Origin: Pseudochelatococcus sp047501465
GTDB taxonomy: Bacteria > Pseudomonadota > Alphaproteobacteria > Rhizobiales > Beijerinckiaceae
DNA: 64,000 bases
Direction: 5' to 3'
Assembly (NCBI RefSeq): GCF_047501465.1
Contig: NZ_JAZDRL010000001.1
Coordinates: 992,001-1,056,000 of the forward strand
Shown: positions 8,197-17,016 of the stretch, one piece after another
How the letters are laid out: each line of letters begins with the position of its first letter
Numbering within the stretch: position 1 is the stretch's first letter
Notes under the pieces: generated by a model
What the model was told of the DNA's origin: nothing
What the model saw: the letters and a program-made list of their open reading frames with translations, nothing else
The model's database searches: none
Made by a program: the position numbers and the translations under genes

Positions 8197-9138
8197 ATGG
8201 TTAGCTCTATTAATGGCTTCTCTCATGTTTCGTTAGAAAAATACATTGGAGTGAACCGTACTGCCCCAACAGTCACGGAAACAACCAAAGACAACATTCA
8301 AAGCGGTGAGCCAACTCAAATCGTTCCCCAGCACATTGATGATGTTACCGATATTGGTCTGTACAGTGCATTTTCAGCAAGAAAGACCCCATTCACCAAC
8401 GAAACGACAGAACACACCGCAATTGAGAGCGTTGCATTGAGCAAGATAGATGCGGCAGGTAAGACCCCGTATCAGCCAGACATGAAGGCTTGGCAAGATC
8501 TCTTTGCGCTCGCCAATTATCTTACTACTGAAATGGACTTCGACACAGCATTCAAAACTGTATCTACTCTTGCAATAGGCTGGTCTTTTGGACTGGAAGA
8601 AATGCAAGGCCAGGCCGATTTAACGGATGCCCTTAGAGATGAGTTTGCCGCTGAGCTTGCCCGCTATGCGCCGCTTGCCGAACAAGGTGAAATTAGCTCT
8701 CTCATAGAATACGCAGCAATCAGAATGACTGAGATGACTCGCCTCAGTGCGCCTGAGGGGGCTAAGGATTTTATCCCGCTCTCGCCTGATCAGGCTGATC
8801 AGCTGACGATCGGTATCATTATTGAAACCTTTGCAAAAGCATTTAAAGACACAATGTCATCCGGAGATTTTTTCAAGCAGGCTGACGCTTCTCTTTGGAA
8901 AGCTCTCGATATACTCGTCACTCCTGATCAGGAGCATTCACTTGATGAGCATTTCTATCAATACCTCCATGATAATGCAGAGTATATCTTTAAAGACGTC
9001 AAAGACACCACAACCCCTGATCCAGAGAAGCGGTTTACTCTCTTTAGTGACCTTAAAACCATCATAGATATTGCCCGGCAGCAATACAGTATGCCCATGA
9101 CGGTAATATCAAATATATTTAAGCAAGCAGGACTTTAA
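8197..9138 (+). CDS. Orphan hypothetical protein, possible secreted protein
   Basis: 313 residues, not recognised. No signal peptide or membrane segment. The first 50 residues are rich in Ser, Thr, Asn and Gln and look unstructured, followed by a mostly helical acidic domain (from about 85, starting PDMKAWQDLFALANYL). The DNA is AT-richer than the neighbouring housekeeping genes and codon use is less biased. The start is the ATG at 8197, 8 nt after AAGGA; a TTG at 8194 is the alternative. A polar disordered N-terminus ahead of a helical body is common in type III effectors, but that is only a suggestion; no chaperone or secretion gene is in view. It ends at a shared bidirectional terminator. 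Confidence 0.75.
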   Translation: MVSSINGFSHVSLEKYIGVNRTAPTVTETTKDNIQSGEPTQIVPQHIDDVTDIGLYSAFSARKTPFTNETTEHTAIESVALSKIDAAGKTPYQPDMKAWQDLFALANYLTTEMDFDTAFKTVSTLAIGWSFGLEEMQGQADLTDALRDEFAAELARYAPLAEQGEISSLIEYAAIRMTEMTRLSAPEGAKDFIPLSPDQADQLTIGIIIETFAKAFKDTMSSGDFFKQADASLWKALDILVTPDQEHSLDEHFYQYLHDNAEYIFKDVKDTTTPDPEKRFTLFSDLKTIIDIARQQYSMPMTVISNIFKQAGL

Positions 9139-9180
9139 GCGGATTGCAGTTTTCGGCTTAAACTTGTTTCCTCAACCATA

Positions 9181-9219
9181 AAAAACCCCGGCTCAGCAAT
9201 CTCGCGGGCCGGGGTTTTT
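9181..9219. terminator. Bidirectional terminator between the orphan gene and prs
   Basis: A perfect 12-bp inverted repeat AAAAACCCCGGC / GCCGGGGTTTTT with a 15-nt loop lies between the convergent 3' ends; the A-run and T-run serve both strands. Confidence 0.95.
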
Positions 9220-9241
9220 GATTGAGTGCTTTACTTAAGCC

Positions 9242-10186
9242 TTAGTCAAAAAGGCTGGACACACTGGATTCCGTGGCCGTACGGCCGATGGCCTCGCCAA
9301 GCAGGCTTGAGATTGTAATAGTGCGAATATTGGGAGCAACTCTCACGGCTTCGGTTGCCTGGATGGAATCGGTAATCACCAGTTCCTTCAAGCGCGATGA
9401 AGCAATACGGGCCACAGCGCCACCGGACAGAACACCATGCGTGCAGTAAGCGTAGACTTCCTTCGCACCCTTCGCGAGCAGCGCATCAGCAGCATTGCAG
9501 AGCGTACCACCTGAATCGATGATGTCATCCACGAGAATGCAGCTCTTGCCAGCAACATCACCGATGATATTCATCACTTCTGACTCACCCGGCCGCTCAC
9601 GACGCTTGTCAACGATAGCAAGGGGGGCATCGATGCGCTTGGCAAGAGCACGAGCGCGCACAACACCGCCAACGTCTGGCGAAACGACCATCACGTTTGA
9701 CAGGTCAAGCCGCTCGTTAATGTCACGCACCATGACAGGGGCTGAGAACAGGTTGTCAGTCGGAATATCGAAAAAGCCCTGGATCTGACCAGCATGCAGA
9801 TCAACCGTCAACACGCGGTCAGCGCCGGCGTGAGTGATAAGGTTTGATACAAGCTTGGCAGAAATTGGCGTGCGGCCAGTGGCGCGACGATCTTGCCGGG
9901 CATAACCGAAGTACGGCAGCACAGCAGTGATACGTCTGGCGGAAGAACGGCGCAGCGCATCAGTAATGATGAGCAGTTCCATGAGATGATCGTTGGCCGG
10001 AAAAGAGGTCGACTGAAGAATGAACACATCCTCACCGCGCACATTTTCCTGAATCTCGACGAAGATCTCCATATCTGCGAAACGACGCACAAGGCAGGTT
10101 GCCAGCGGCACTTCGAGATAGTTTGAAATAGCCTCTGCAAGAGGGCGATTCGAGTTGCCCGCGACGAGCTTGATCGAGGGTTTCAT
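9242..10186 (-). CDS. prs: Ribose-phosphate pyrophosphokinase
   Basis: 314 residues, full length. It makes PRPP from ribose 5-phosphate and ATP in the cytoplasm, feeding purine, pyrimidine, NAD, His and Trp synthesis. Visible hallmarks are PYFGYARQDR (91-100), VDLHAGQIQGFFD (His131, 128-140) and the PRPP loop VDDIIDSGGT (219-228). AAGGAA lies 8 nt before the ATG. The gene is alone, with about 420 bp upstream and a bidirectional terminator downstream. Confidence 0.97.
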   Translation of the reverse strand: MKPSIKLVAGNSNRPLAEAISNYLEVPLATCLVRRFADMEIFVEIQENVRGEDVFILQSTSFPANDHLMELLIITDALRRSSARRITAVLPYFGYARQDRRATGRTPISAKLVSNLITHAGADRVLTVDLHAGQIQGFFDIPTDNLFSAPVMVRDINERLDLSNVMVVSPDVGGVVRARALAKRIDAPLAIVDKRRERPGESEVMNIIGDVAGKSCILVDDIIDSGGTLCNAADALLAKGAKEVYAYCTHGVLSGGAVARIASSRLKELVITDSIQATEAVRVAPNIRTITISSLLGEAIGRTATESSVSSLFD

Positions 10187-10605
10187 CCGGCCAATTCCTT
10201 TACAAGATCCAACGCGCGACAGCTAAAATCCTGACGCTCGCTCAATGGAGAGAGAGCAACCGCGCGAAACCCGGAATCCCCTAAAGGAATCGCGCAAAAA
10301 TCATGCTGCGCTCATATCAGCCGCATCACGTGCAAACAATAGGTTTCATGACGATTCTAAGAAACACGATAACAGCCATGTCCCCACCGCAGGGCTTAAG
10401 GCCCTTTTATGTTGAAGCATGGGAAGCATGCTTCAACCCAACCAGATTACTTATAAAGTAAATGCTCATAATTGGATAGCAGCTTCATAGCCCAGAGATG
10501 GATATGATCTGATCTATCATATGCTTCTTTAAACTCAGGAGACACATCTTCCAGATACAATCTATAGCTATGCACCTGACAGAAAGCGCCCACAAGCAAC
10601 CTGTA
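10187..10605. other. Intergenic region upstream of prs
   Basis: About 420 bp between prs and fabI (both minus strand). It holds a perfect 11-bp inverted repeat at 10411-10437 and presumably the prs promoter. No ORF or known RNA family was recognised. Confidence 0.5.
10411..10437. repeat. Perfect 11-bp inverted repeat upstream of prs
   Basis: GTTGAAGCATG and CATGCTTCAAC with a 5-nt spacer. No T-run follows on either strand, so it is not an obvious terminator; it could be an operator or a leader hairpin of prs. Confidence 0.8.
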
Positions 10606-11370
10606 TCAAGCGATGATATGGAAGCCTGCATCTATATGGATGGTTTCGCCCGTGATGTTCCGGGCCAAATCCGAGGCCAGAAATGCAGCAAGCGCACCAA
10701 CATCATCAATAGTCGCCAGGCGCCGCAGCGGCGAGCGTTCCGCAGCAGACTGAAGCAAAGCACCAAAATCACCAAGGCCTGAGGCTGCACGGGTGAGCAT
10801 CGGCCCAGGCGATAGCGTATTCACTGTAATGCCTTTGGGCCCAAGCTCTGCCGCAAGCGCACGGCTCGTTGCCTCAAGCGCGGCCTTGATTGGCCCCATG
10901 AGGTTATAATGCTCAACCACCTTTTCAGCACCGTAAAAGCTCATCGTGAGCGCCGTGCCGCCATCTTTCATCAATGGCTCAGCCCGCCTAAGCAAGCGGA
11001 TGAATGAATGGACCGAGATATCCATGGAAAGTGCAAGCCCCTCAAGCGAGGCATCGACAACACGTCCATGCAGATCCTCACCTGGCGCATAAGCTATCGA
11101 GTGCACCAGTGTATCCAACCCTCCCCAATGCGTGGTTATCCGATGAAAAAGCGCATCAGCTTCTTCTTTCTTGCGCACATCAAGCGGTAGGAAAATTGGA
11201 GCATCAATAGACCGCGCCAAGGGCTCAACGAACGGTTTGGCGCGATCATTCAGGTAGGTTAGCGCGACTTCTGCCCCCGCAGCATGCAACGCCTTTGCCA
11301 CTCCCCATGCAATCGAGTCCGCATTAGCAACCCCCACTACGAGCGCACGCTTCCCCTTTAAATCAATCAT
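10606..11370 (-). CDS. fabI: Enoyl-[acyl-carrier-protein] reductase (NADH), FabI type
   Basis: 254 residues. FabI reduces the trans-2 enoyl-ACP in each fatty-acid elongation cycle. The atypical SDR signature is present: nucleotide motif GVANADSIAWG (13-23), and active-site Tyr146 and Tyr155 with Lys162 in SFYGAEKVVEHYNLMGPIK, matching E. coli FabI Tyr146/Tyr156/Lys163. Hyphomicrobiales often carry two FabI paralogues; this one is not in a fab operon, so which it is cannot be settled here. Triclosan and isoniazid-type inhibitors target this family. Start ATG at 11370. Confidence 0.93.
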   Translation of the reverse strand: MIDLKGKRALVVGVANADSIAWGVAKALHAAGAEVALTYLNDRAKPFVEPLARSIDAPIFLPLDVRKKEEADALFHRITTHWGGLDTLVHSIAYAPGEDLHGRVVDASLEGLALSMDISVHSFIRLLRRAEPLMKDGGTALTMSFYGAEKVVEHYNLMGPIKAALEATSRALAAELGPKGITVNTLSPGPMLTRAASGLGDFGALLQSAAERSPLRRLATIDDVGALAAFLASDLARNITGETIHIDAGFHIIA

Positions 11371-11504
11371 TGCGAAGCCTCCTCCACTCGTAATCCAGCC
11401 AATTACGTTAATCTGATCCTTAAAATGAACGCAAGTTGCAGATTCCGTATTAGAATTTCAACGCCCATCTTCACATACCGCTTAATGAGAGCCATATTCA
11501 CGCG

Positions 11505-14201
11505 ATGGCGCGCACACCCAAGACACCAGCTTCAACCTCCGCTCCCGATTCCTCGCAGGTAAAGCCTGCGCGCAACAAGACCACGCGCGCAAAAGCATCG
11601 AAGCCTGCACTGGTGCCGCTTGATCCCTTTCTGGCTGACCTCCTCAATCCCGCACTGAATAAGAACCACGGATTTGAAGAAGCGCCGCAAGCACGCTACA
11701 GCGCCGATGCAACACCAATAACCGATCCTGATTTTGCCGATCGTCTTATGCGCTCCTCTGCAGAGGCGGATCGCGTTACCCCTCGCAAACAAACGTCCAA
11801 GCGCAGCAAAGCGCCCGGTGGCGCCACTTATGCGGCAGATGGCTCTGGCGTGTCCGCGACCGTTGAGGCCCTCACGCAATTGCTGGAGGATGGTAATCCA
11901 TTCATCAAGAATGGCGAAGTATGGACACCTCATCGACCTGAGCGTCCAGAGAAGTCCGAAGGCGGTATTCGCTTCCGCATGCAATCAGACTTCGAGCCCG
12001 CAGGCGACCAGCCTGGCGCCATCGCTGAATTGGTGAAAGGAGTACGCGAGGATGAACGCGATCAAGTACTTCTGGGCGTTACAGGCTCGGGCAAGACTTT
12101 TACCATGGCAAAGGTGATCGAAGCCACTCAGCGCCCGGCCCTCATTCTGGCTCCCAACAAAACCCTTGCTGCGCAGCTCTATGGCGAGTTCAAAAGCTTC
12201 TTTCCGGACAATGCGGTAGAATATTTCGTATCCTACTATGATTATTATCAGCCGGAGGCTTACGTGCCACGGTCTGATACCTACATCGAGAAGGAATCAT
12301 CGATCAACGAACAGATCGACCGCATGCGCCATGCCGCCACCCGCGCACTGCTGGAGCGGGATGATGTCATTATTGTAGCTTCTGTATCCTGCATTTATGG
12401 TATCGGCTCGGTCGAAACCTATACGGCAATGACATTTTCGGTCAAAGTCGAGGAACGGATTGAGCAGCGCCAGCTCATCGCGGATCTCGTCGCACTGCAA
12501 TACAAACGCACCGGCGGTGACTTCACACGTGGCACTTTTCGGGTGCGCGGTGATGTGATCGAAGTATTTCCCGCTCACTATGAAGACCGCGCCTGGCGTA
12601 TCTCGCTCTTTGGCGATGAAGTTGAAACAATTGCCGAATTCGACCCGCTAACCGGACAGAAAACGGCCGATCTGGAATTCGTGAAACTGTATGCGAACTC
12701 GCATTATGTCACTCCCCGCCCAACGCTGCTTCAATCAATCAAGGGCATCAAGGAAGAGATGAAGTGGCGCGTTGAGGAATTGTCGCGCATGGGCCGCTTG
12801 CTGGAAGCGCAGCGACTGGAACAGCGAACGGTATTCGATCTGGAAATGATGGAGGCAACCGGCGCCTGCGCGGGCATTGAAAACTATTCGCGCTACCTGA
12901 CAGGGCGCAAACCCGGCGAACCGCCACCAACGCTATTCGAATACCTGCCTGACAATGCGCTTGTCTTCACGGATGAAAGCCATGTGACAATCCCGCAGAT
13001 CGGCGGCATGTATCGGGGGGACTTTCGCCGCAAGGCAACGTTGGCGGAATATGGCTTCCGTCTGCCTTCATGCATGGATAACCGCCCACTGCGCTTTGAG
13101 GAATGGGATGCGATGCGTCCGCAATCGGTGCATGTATCGGCCACACCCGGCAAGTGGGAAATGGAGCGCACCGGCGGCGTGTTCGTAGAACAGGTTATTC
13201 GCCCCACAGGGCTGATCGATCCACCTGTTGAAATCCGCCCCGCACGCAGTCAGGTCGATGATCTGTTGGGCGAAGTGCGCGCTACTGCAGCCAAAGGATA
13301 CCGCTCGTTGGTTACCGTACTTACCAAGCGTATGGCGGAGGACCTGACTGAGTATCTGCATGAAAATGGTATTCGCGTTCGCTATATGCACTCAGACATT
13401 GACACGCTGGAGCGCATCGAGATCATCCGCGATTTACGTCTTGGCGCATTTGATGTGCTGGTAGGCATTAACCTGCTGCGCGAGGGGCTTGATATTCCTG
13501 AATGCGCGCTTGTTGCAATTCTCGATGCCGATAAAGAGGGCTTTTTGCGTTCAGAGACGTCACTCGTACAAACCATCGGGCGGGCAGCGCGAAATGTTGA
13601 GGGACGTGTGATCTGCTATGCTGACAAGGTAACGGGCAGCCTTGAACGCGCAATGGCGGAAACCACGCGCCGCCGCGACCGTCAGATAACATATAACGAA
13701 GAGCATGGCATTACGCCGCAAAGCGTAAAAAAGCGTATCGGCGATATTCTTGAATCTGTCTACGAACGCGATCATGTAACCGTTGATACGGGCATGACAG
13801 AGAAATCAGCTGTCGGCCACAACCTGAAAGCCGTGCTGGCTGATCTGGATAAACGCATGCGGGCAGCTGCAGCTGATCTTGATTTTGAAACTGCAGCAAG
13901 GCTTCGTGATGAAATTAAGCGCCTGCAAGCAACCGAGCTTGCAATTGCGGATGATCCGTTAGCACGTCAACGTGAGGTGGAAAACCGCGCTGGAGCTTAC
14001 GCGGGTGATCGTAAATACGGTGCAGCCGGTAATTTGCCCCCTGAGAAAGATACAACACGGGCGCGGAAACCAACACTTGATGAAATGGGGCCTGGTAAAG
14101 AAGCCAAACCTCTCGGTGCCGAACACTTCCAACCCCGCTCGACCGGCGGCTGGCCAGGCAAAACCACTGTCAAAAAAGGCGGCAGACGAAAAACGAAGTA
14201 A
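11505..14201 (+). CDS. uvrB: Excinuclease ABC subunit B
   Basis: 898 residues. UvrB is the damage-verifying helicase-like core of nucleotide excision repair, working with UvrA and UvrC. Walker A is GVTGSGKTFTMA (about 189-200), the beta-hairpin region SYYDYYQPEAYVP follows, the DEAD-like box is DESHVTIPQIGGMY, the helicase C part includes LVGINLLREGLDIPE, and the UVR domain (DFETAARLRDEIKRLQ) lies near residue 790. Compared with E. coli UvrB there is an N-terminal extension of about 150 residues, basic and disordered, and a C-terminal tail of about 85 residues ending in Lys/Arg; both are common in this order. It reads away from fabI. Confidence 0.97.
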   Translation: MARTPKTPASTSAPDSSQVKPARNKTTRAKASKPALVPLDPFLADLLNPALNKNHGFEEAPQARYSADATPITDPDFADRLMRSSAEADRVTPRKQTSKRSKAPGGATYAADGSGVSATVEALTQLLEDGNPFIKNGEVWTPHRPERPEKSEGGIRFRMQSDFEPAGDQPGAIAELVKGVREDERDQVLLGVTGSGKTFTMAKVIEATQRPALILAPNKTLAAQLYGEFKSFFPDNAVEYFVSYYDYYQPEAYVPRSDTYIEKESSINEQIDRMRHAATRALLERDDVIIVASVSCIYGIGSVETYTAMTFSVKVEERIEQRQLIADLVALQYKRTGGDFTRGTFRVRGDVIEVFPAHYEDRAWRISLFGDEVETIAEFDPLTGQKTADLEFVKLYANSHYVTPRPTLLQSIKGIKEEMKWRVEELSRMGRLLEAQRLEQRTVFDLEMMEATGACAGIENYSRYLTGRKPGEPPPTLFEYLPDNALVFTDESHVTIPQIGGMYRGDFRRKATLAEYGFRLPSCMDNRPLRFEEWDAMRPQSVHVSATPGKWEMERTGGVFVEQVIRPTGLIDPPVEIRPARSQVDDLLGEVRATAAKGYRSLVTVLTKRMAEDLTEYLHENGIRVRYMHSDIDTLERIEIIRDLRLGAFDVLVGINLLREGLDIPECALVAILDADKEGFLRSETSLVQTIGRAARNVEGRVICYADKVTGSLERAMAETTRRRDRQITYNEEHGITPQSVKKRIGDILESVYERDHVTVDTGMTEKSAVGHNLKAVLADLDKRMRAAAADLDFETAARLRDEIKRLQATELAIADDPLARQREVENRAGAYAGDRKYGAAGNLPPEKDTTRARKPTLDEMGPGKEAKPLGAEHFQPRSTGGWPGKTTVKKGGRRKTK

Positions 14202-14521
14202 GATAAGCGCCAGATTTAGAATATTTATATCACACCAAGTGTTACTGGAGAGAATTATTTCCTTCAAACAGAAAACACGCAATATTTATCTTCAATATTA
14301 TAATTTCTTTTAAACAAGTGAATATAAAACTCAGAAAATCTCAATATGTAACTCGTATAATAATACGTCAAAATTGCACAAATAAATATTATTCTATTTG
14401 TCAGCGAATAAAAAATACGCGCAAGCAACGCTTCTCTGCGTGGCCTACGCGTATTAAGTTTTAAGTGCAACTATGTCTAGCTATTGTTGGAAAGGAAAAG
14501 AATCTCCCAACCGCTTACTTA
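14202..14521. other. AT-rich intergenic region between convergent genes
   Basis: About 320 bp, strongly AT-rich, between uvrB and the orphan gene on the other strand. Besides the minus-strand terminator at 14410-14455 nothing was recognised. Confidence 0.5.
14410..14455 (-). terminator. Terminator of the orphan gene at 14522
   Basis: The 8-bp outer stem AATACGCG/CGCGTATT encloses a smaller hairpin and is followed by a T-run on the minus strand, about 65 bp after the stop. Confidence 0.6.
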
Positions 14522-15007
14522 TTATTCAGTTTCAACTAGCTGAGCCTTTACAGGTGTAGGGCCTTCAGTTGGCTGAGCTACTTTAGTTGGCTGCTCTACT
14601 GCAGTTTCCTCATCTTCCTTTGCGGTTTCGCTAAATGAGAAAGCGTTACGAAGCGCAGAGAACATTCCGGTCAGGCTACCGAAAAAGGCCGAGAACTTGG
14701 AAGAAATGCTTGCAGCAACACTAGAAAGCATCTCGCGAACTGCTGTGCCAGCATCCTTAAACCACGACACAACACAGTTACCAAAACCATTACCTTCAAG
14801 GCCAGCTGGACCATTCTCACCATCAAGCTTAGGCGCGCTTTCTGGAAGAGTAGTTAAGGAGCCCGGAGCCTCATAGTGCCCGACGTTCATACCACCGACA
14901 TTGGACGTAGAAATAACTGGGCTGGTATCAGTATTATTATTTTCAATGGGAGGAAAAAATGGTAAGCTGTCTGCTTCTTTTTTCACCGGTTTGTTAGTAT
15001 CAGACAT
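14522..15007 (-). CDS. Orphan hypothetical protein with amphipathic/hydrophobic centre
   Basis: 161 residues, not recognised. The ends are polar, Pro/Glu/Thr/Asn-rich and probably disordered. The middle (about 77-125, from GNCVVSWFKDAGTAV to LRNAFSF) is a Ser/Ala/Phe-rich amphipathic helix region that could contact a membrane. No signal peptide. AAGGTG stands about 8 nt before the ATG. The gene has its own terminator and an unusual palindrome in its leader (15030-15051), so it is a single-gene transcript. The DNA is AT-richer than the uvrB next door. It may be a recently acquired or fast-evolving gene; a secreted protein is one possibility without direct support. Confidence 0.7.
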   Translation of the reverse strand: MSDTNKPVKKEADSLPFFPPIENNNTDTSPVISTSNVGGMNVGHYEAPGSLTTLPESAPKLDGENGPAGLEGNGFGNCVVSWFKDAGTAVREMLSSVAASISSKFSAFFGSLTGMFSALRNAFSFSETAKEDEETAVEQPTKVAQPTEGPTPVKAQLVETE

Positions 15008-15029
15008 AAATGCACCTTGATAATTTAAA

Positions 15030-15051
15030 AAACCTAAGACATCTTAGGTTT
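15030..15051. repeat. Perfect 22-bp palindrome in the leader of the 14522 gene
   Basis: AAACCTAAGA and TCTTAGGTTT are separated by two bases (CA). It lies 23-44 bp upstream of the ATG on the minus strand, so it is either an operator near the promoter or an mRNA hairpin just ahead of the ribosome site. Confidence 0.85.
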
Positions 15052-15659
15052 GGGTTGGGTTTTCCTGAGTGCGTACAAATAGAATTGAACTTTAGCGACT
15101 TAATTTATACTTGAAATTCAAAACGCTTTTTCTTGATGTAAATACAATTACAAAGAGCGTTTATACTCCAAATAAATGCCACGTATAAATGATCAACTCT
15201 GACAGCTTCGCAGCCCTTATCAGGACGTACAAAGCGTGACGTATGTAACGCTTTCAGAAGGTTTTTTCACTTGCGTAGAATTGTGACTACCAAAGTACTT
15301 TTTGCGTGTCAACTCAAGGCAAGGAAAATGGATGCTTTCTATAGGCCACAGCCCTTAATTTACTGTGAAGACACTCCCTACTCACTGTAGTTATCAACAA
15401 GCATGTAATGCCCCTTATATGCTCAAAAATTATCCCAAAATGGTTATGCACCAGATGCAAGGCACCAATGGTGCAACGCACAAATTTCATAAGAAATAGA
15501 AGAAACAGCTATATTCCAAGAAATTATTTCACAAAACACTCATGAGGATAAAACAATGAACATATATATTTTGTTCTTTAGTGCAATTGTATTCACAGGT
15601 TAACCTGACTGCGGAATCGATATAATCACAACCATAATAATTGCAACAATTCTGTAGAT
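15052..15659. other. Long AT-rich intergenic stretch
   Basis: About 600 bp between the orphan gene and the small RNA gene. It must contain the orphan's promoter. Several short T-runs and hexamer repeats are present, but no second sRNA copy with a CCUCC-type motif was found and no credible ORF exists. Confidence 0.5.
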
Positions 15660-15787
15660 AAAAAAAGGCCGAATTCCATTAAGGAATCCGGCCTGAAAGT
15701 AGCCCCAGCATAGCTGGAACTTCCAGAGGGGAACGGTTGAAACAAGCTCTACGCCGGGAGGAGGTGCGGAACTCATTTGCCTCAACC
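15660..15787 (-). ncRNA. Probable AbcR-type trans-acting small RNA
   Basis: A minus-strand transcript of about 127 nt is predicted. Its 3' end is a strong intrinsic terminator: a 12-bp stem (15666-15677 with 15683-15694, one G-U pair), 5-nt loop, then seven U. The 5' half carries an unpaired anti-Shine-Dalgarno motif, CCUCCUCCC (15756-15764), and a CCAGC/GCUGG hairpin follows. This three-part layout with a CU-rich loop is that of the alphaproteobacterial AbcR (alpha-r15) and alpha-r14 small RNAs, which block ABC-transporter mRNAs with help from Hfq. It lies just downstream of a LysR gene of the LsrB/VtlR type; as I recall, AbcR genes sit beside lsrB in Sinorhizobium and Agrobacterium. The family call rests on structure and synteny. 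Confidence 0.65.
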
Positions 15788-15793
15788 ATGATC

Positions 15794-15822
15794 AGAATGC
15801 CTATTCGCGTGCCTTTTTGCAA
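15794..15822 (-). promoter_or_regulatory. Candidate sigma-70 promoter of the small RNA
   Basis: On the minus strand TTGCAA (15817-15822) and CATTCT (15794-15799) are separated by 17 bp, placing the start near 15787. The -10 is weak, as would suit an activator such as the neighbouring LysR protein. Confidence 0.4.
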
Positions 15823-16049
15823 TGCAACAGGCTACATAACAGGCATGCACATGCCGCATAGTCTATATGAAAGGTCAATTATTAGCCAATTCAACCTGCC
15901 AAATGCAGCCAAAGCATAAATATCAAGCATGAAATATAGATAGCCAAACAACCATCTACGCTCCATATAATATAAAATTATGTATTTAAGATTCACACGC
16001 ATTGATTATTAAACCAAGTGCATGTGTTTTCGTTATTATACATGCACTA

Positions 16050-16940
16050 CTAGTAGGTCCAGCGTTGAGCTTTACTAATTAAGAAATCACGAAACACTTG
16101 CACGCGTGCAACATTTTTCATTTCTTCCGGAAAAACCAGATAGCTATCCAGCGATGGCATTTCAACGTCTGATAGCAGCTGCACAAGGCCCTGTCCTGGC
16201 TCCACAATAAAATCGGGTAGCACTGCCAGCCCGGCACCCTTCTCAACTGCCTTTTTAAGGGAAGTCACATTATTGACCAGCAGGTGATAACTACGCGGAT
16301 CCTTGGTGTCGCGACCAGCTGATGCCAGCCAATGCACGGCCAATAGATAATGCGGAACTGCCCCACCAAAGCTCAGGATGCGGTGGTTATCGAGGTCAGC
16401 CAAGCGCTCTGGCTGCCCAAACCGCTTGAGATATTCCGTCGATGCATAGGCATGGAAGTGCACTGTAAACAAACGGCGCTGTATCAAATCCCCCTGCACC
16501 GGCTGGCGTAGTCGAATGGCGACATCCGCCTCACGCATTGACAGGTCCAGCTCATCGTCAGTCAAGATCAGCTCAACCCGGATATCGGGATAAAGATCCA
16601 TAAACTCGCCCAGCCGCGGCGTCAGCCAATGCGTACCAAGACCCGGCGTTGTGGTAACGCGCAGCGTGCCAGAGGGGCGTTCACGTGATTCGGATAAGCG
16701 GGCACGCGTGGATTCAAGGCGCATGGTCATGTCGCGAGCGGCGCGAAACAGCAGTTCGCCCTGCTCGGTTAGAATCAGTCCACGCGCATGCCGATGAAAC
16801 AACGGCGCTTTGAGATCGCGCTCCAGAGCGCTGACCTGCCGACTTACAGCCGACTGGCTGAGGCCCAGATCATCGCCCGCCCGCGTGAAGCTCCCTGCTT
16901 CTGCCACGGTATAGAAAATTCGCACCTTGTCCCAATCCAC
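16050..16940 (-). CDS. LysR family transcriptional regulator, LsrB/VtlR-like
   Basis: 296 residues. The N-terminal winged helix-turn-helix (about 1-60) starts DWDKVRIFYTVAEAGSFTRAG and includes LSQSAVSRQVSALERDL; the C-terminal half is a LysR effector domain (TPGLGTHWLTPRL onward). The N-terminus and the position after trxB fit LsrB of Sinorhizobium and VtlR of Brucella/Agrobacterium, which control AbcR small RNAs, oxidative-stress and envelope genes and are needed for host colonisation. The start is GTG at 16940 with GGGAG 7-8 nt upstream. It follows trxB by 76 bp on the same strand. Effector unknown; LsrB is reported to sense oxidation through cysteines. Confidence 0.85.
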   Translation of the reverse strand: MDWDKVRIFYTVAEAGSFTRAGDDLGLSQSAVSRQVSALERDLKAPLFHRHARGLILTEQGELLFRAARDMTMRLESTRARLSESRERPSGTLRVTTTPGLGTHWLTPRLGEFMDLYPDIRVELILTDDELDLSMREADVAIRLRQPVQGDLIQRRLFTVHFHAYASTEYLKRFGQPERLADLDNHRILSFGGAVPHYLLAVHWLASAGRDTKDPRSYHLLVNNVTSLKKAVEKGAGLAVLPDFIVEPGQGLVQLLSDVEMPSLDSYLVFPEEMKNVARVQVFRDFLISKAQRWTY

Positions 16941-17016
16941 GGCCCGCTCCCTACCCTGGCAAATCTTGCTTTCTAGTGCCTCCCGCGCTTGCGCGAGCGG
17001 TTATCTATTGCCGCAC

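Noticed and set aside
15600..15785. A 61-codon minus-strand frame
   Set aside because: It runs through the hairpin, the anti-Shine-Dalgarno motif and the terminator of the predicted small RNA, so the RNA reading is better.
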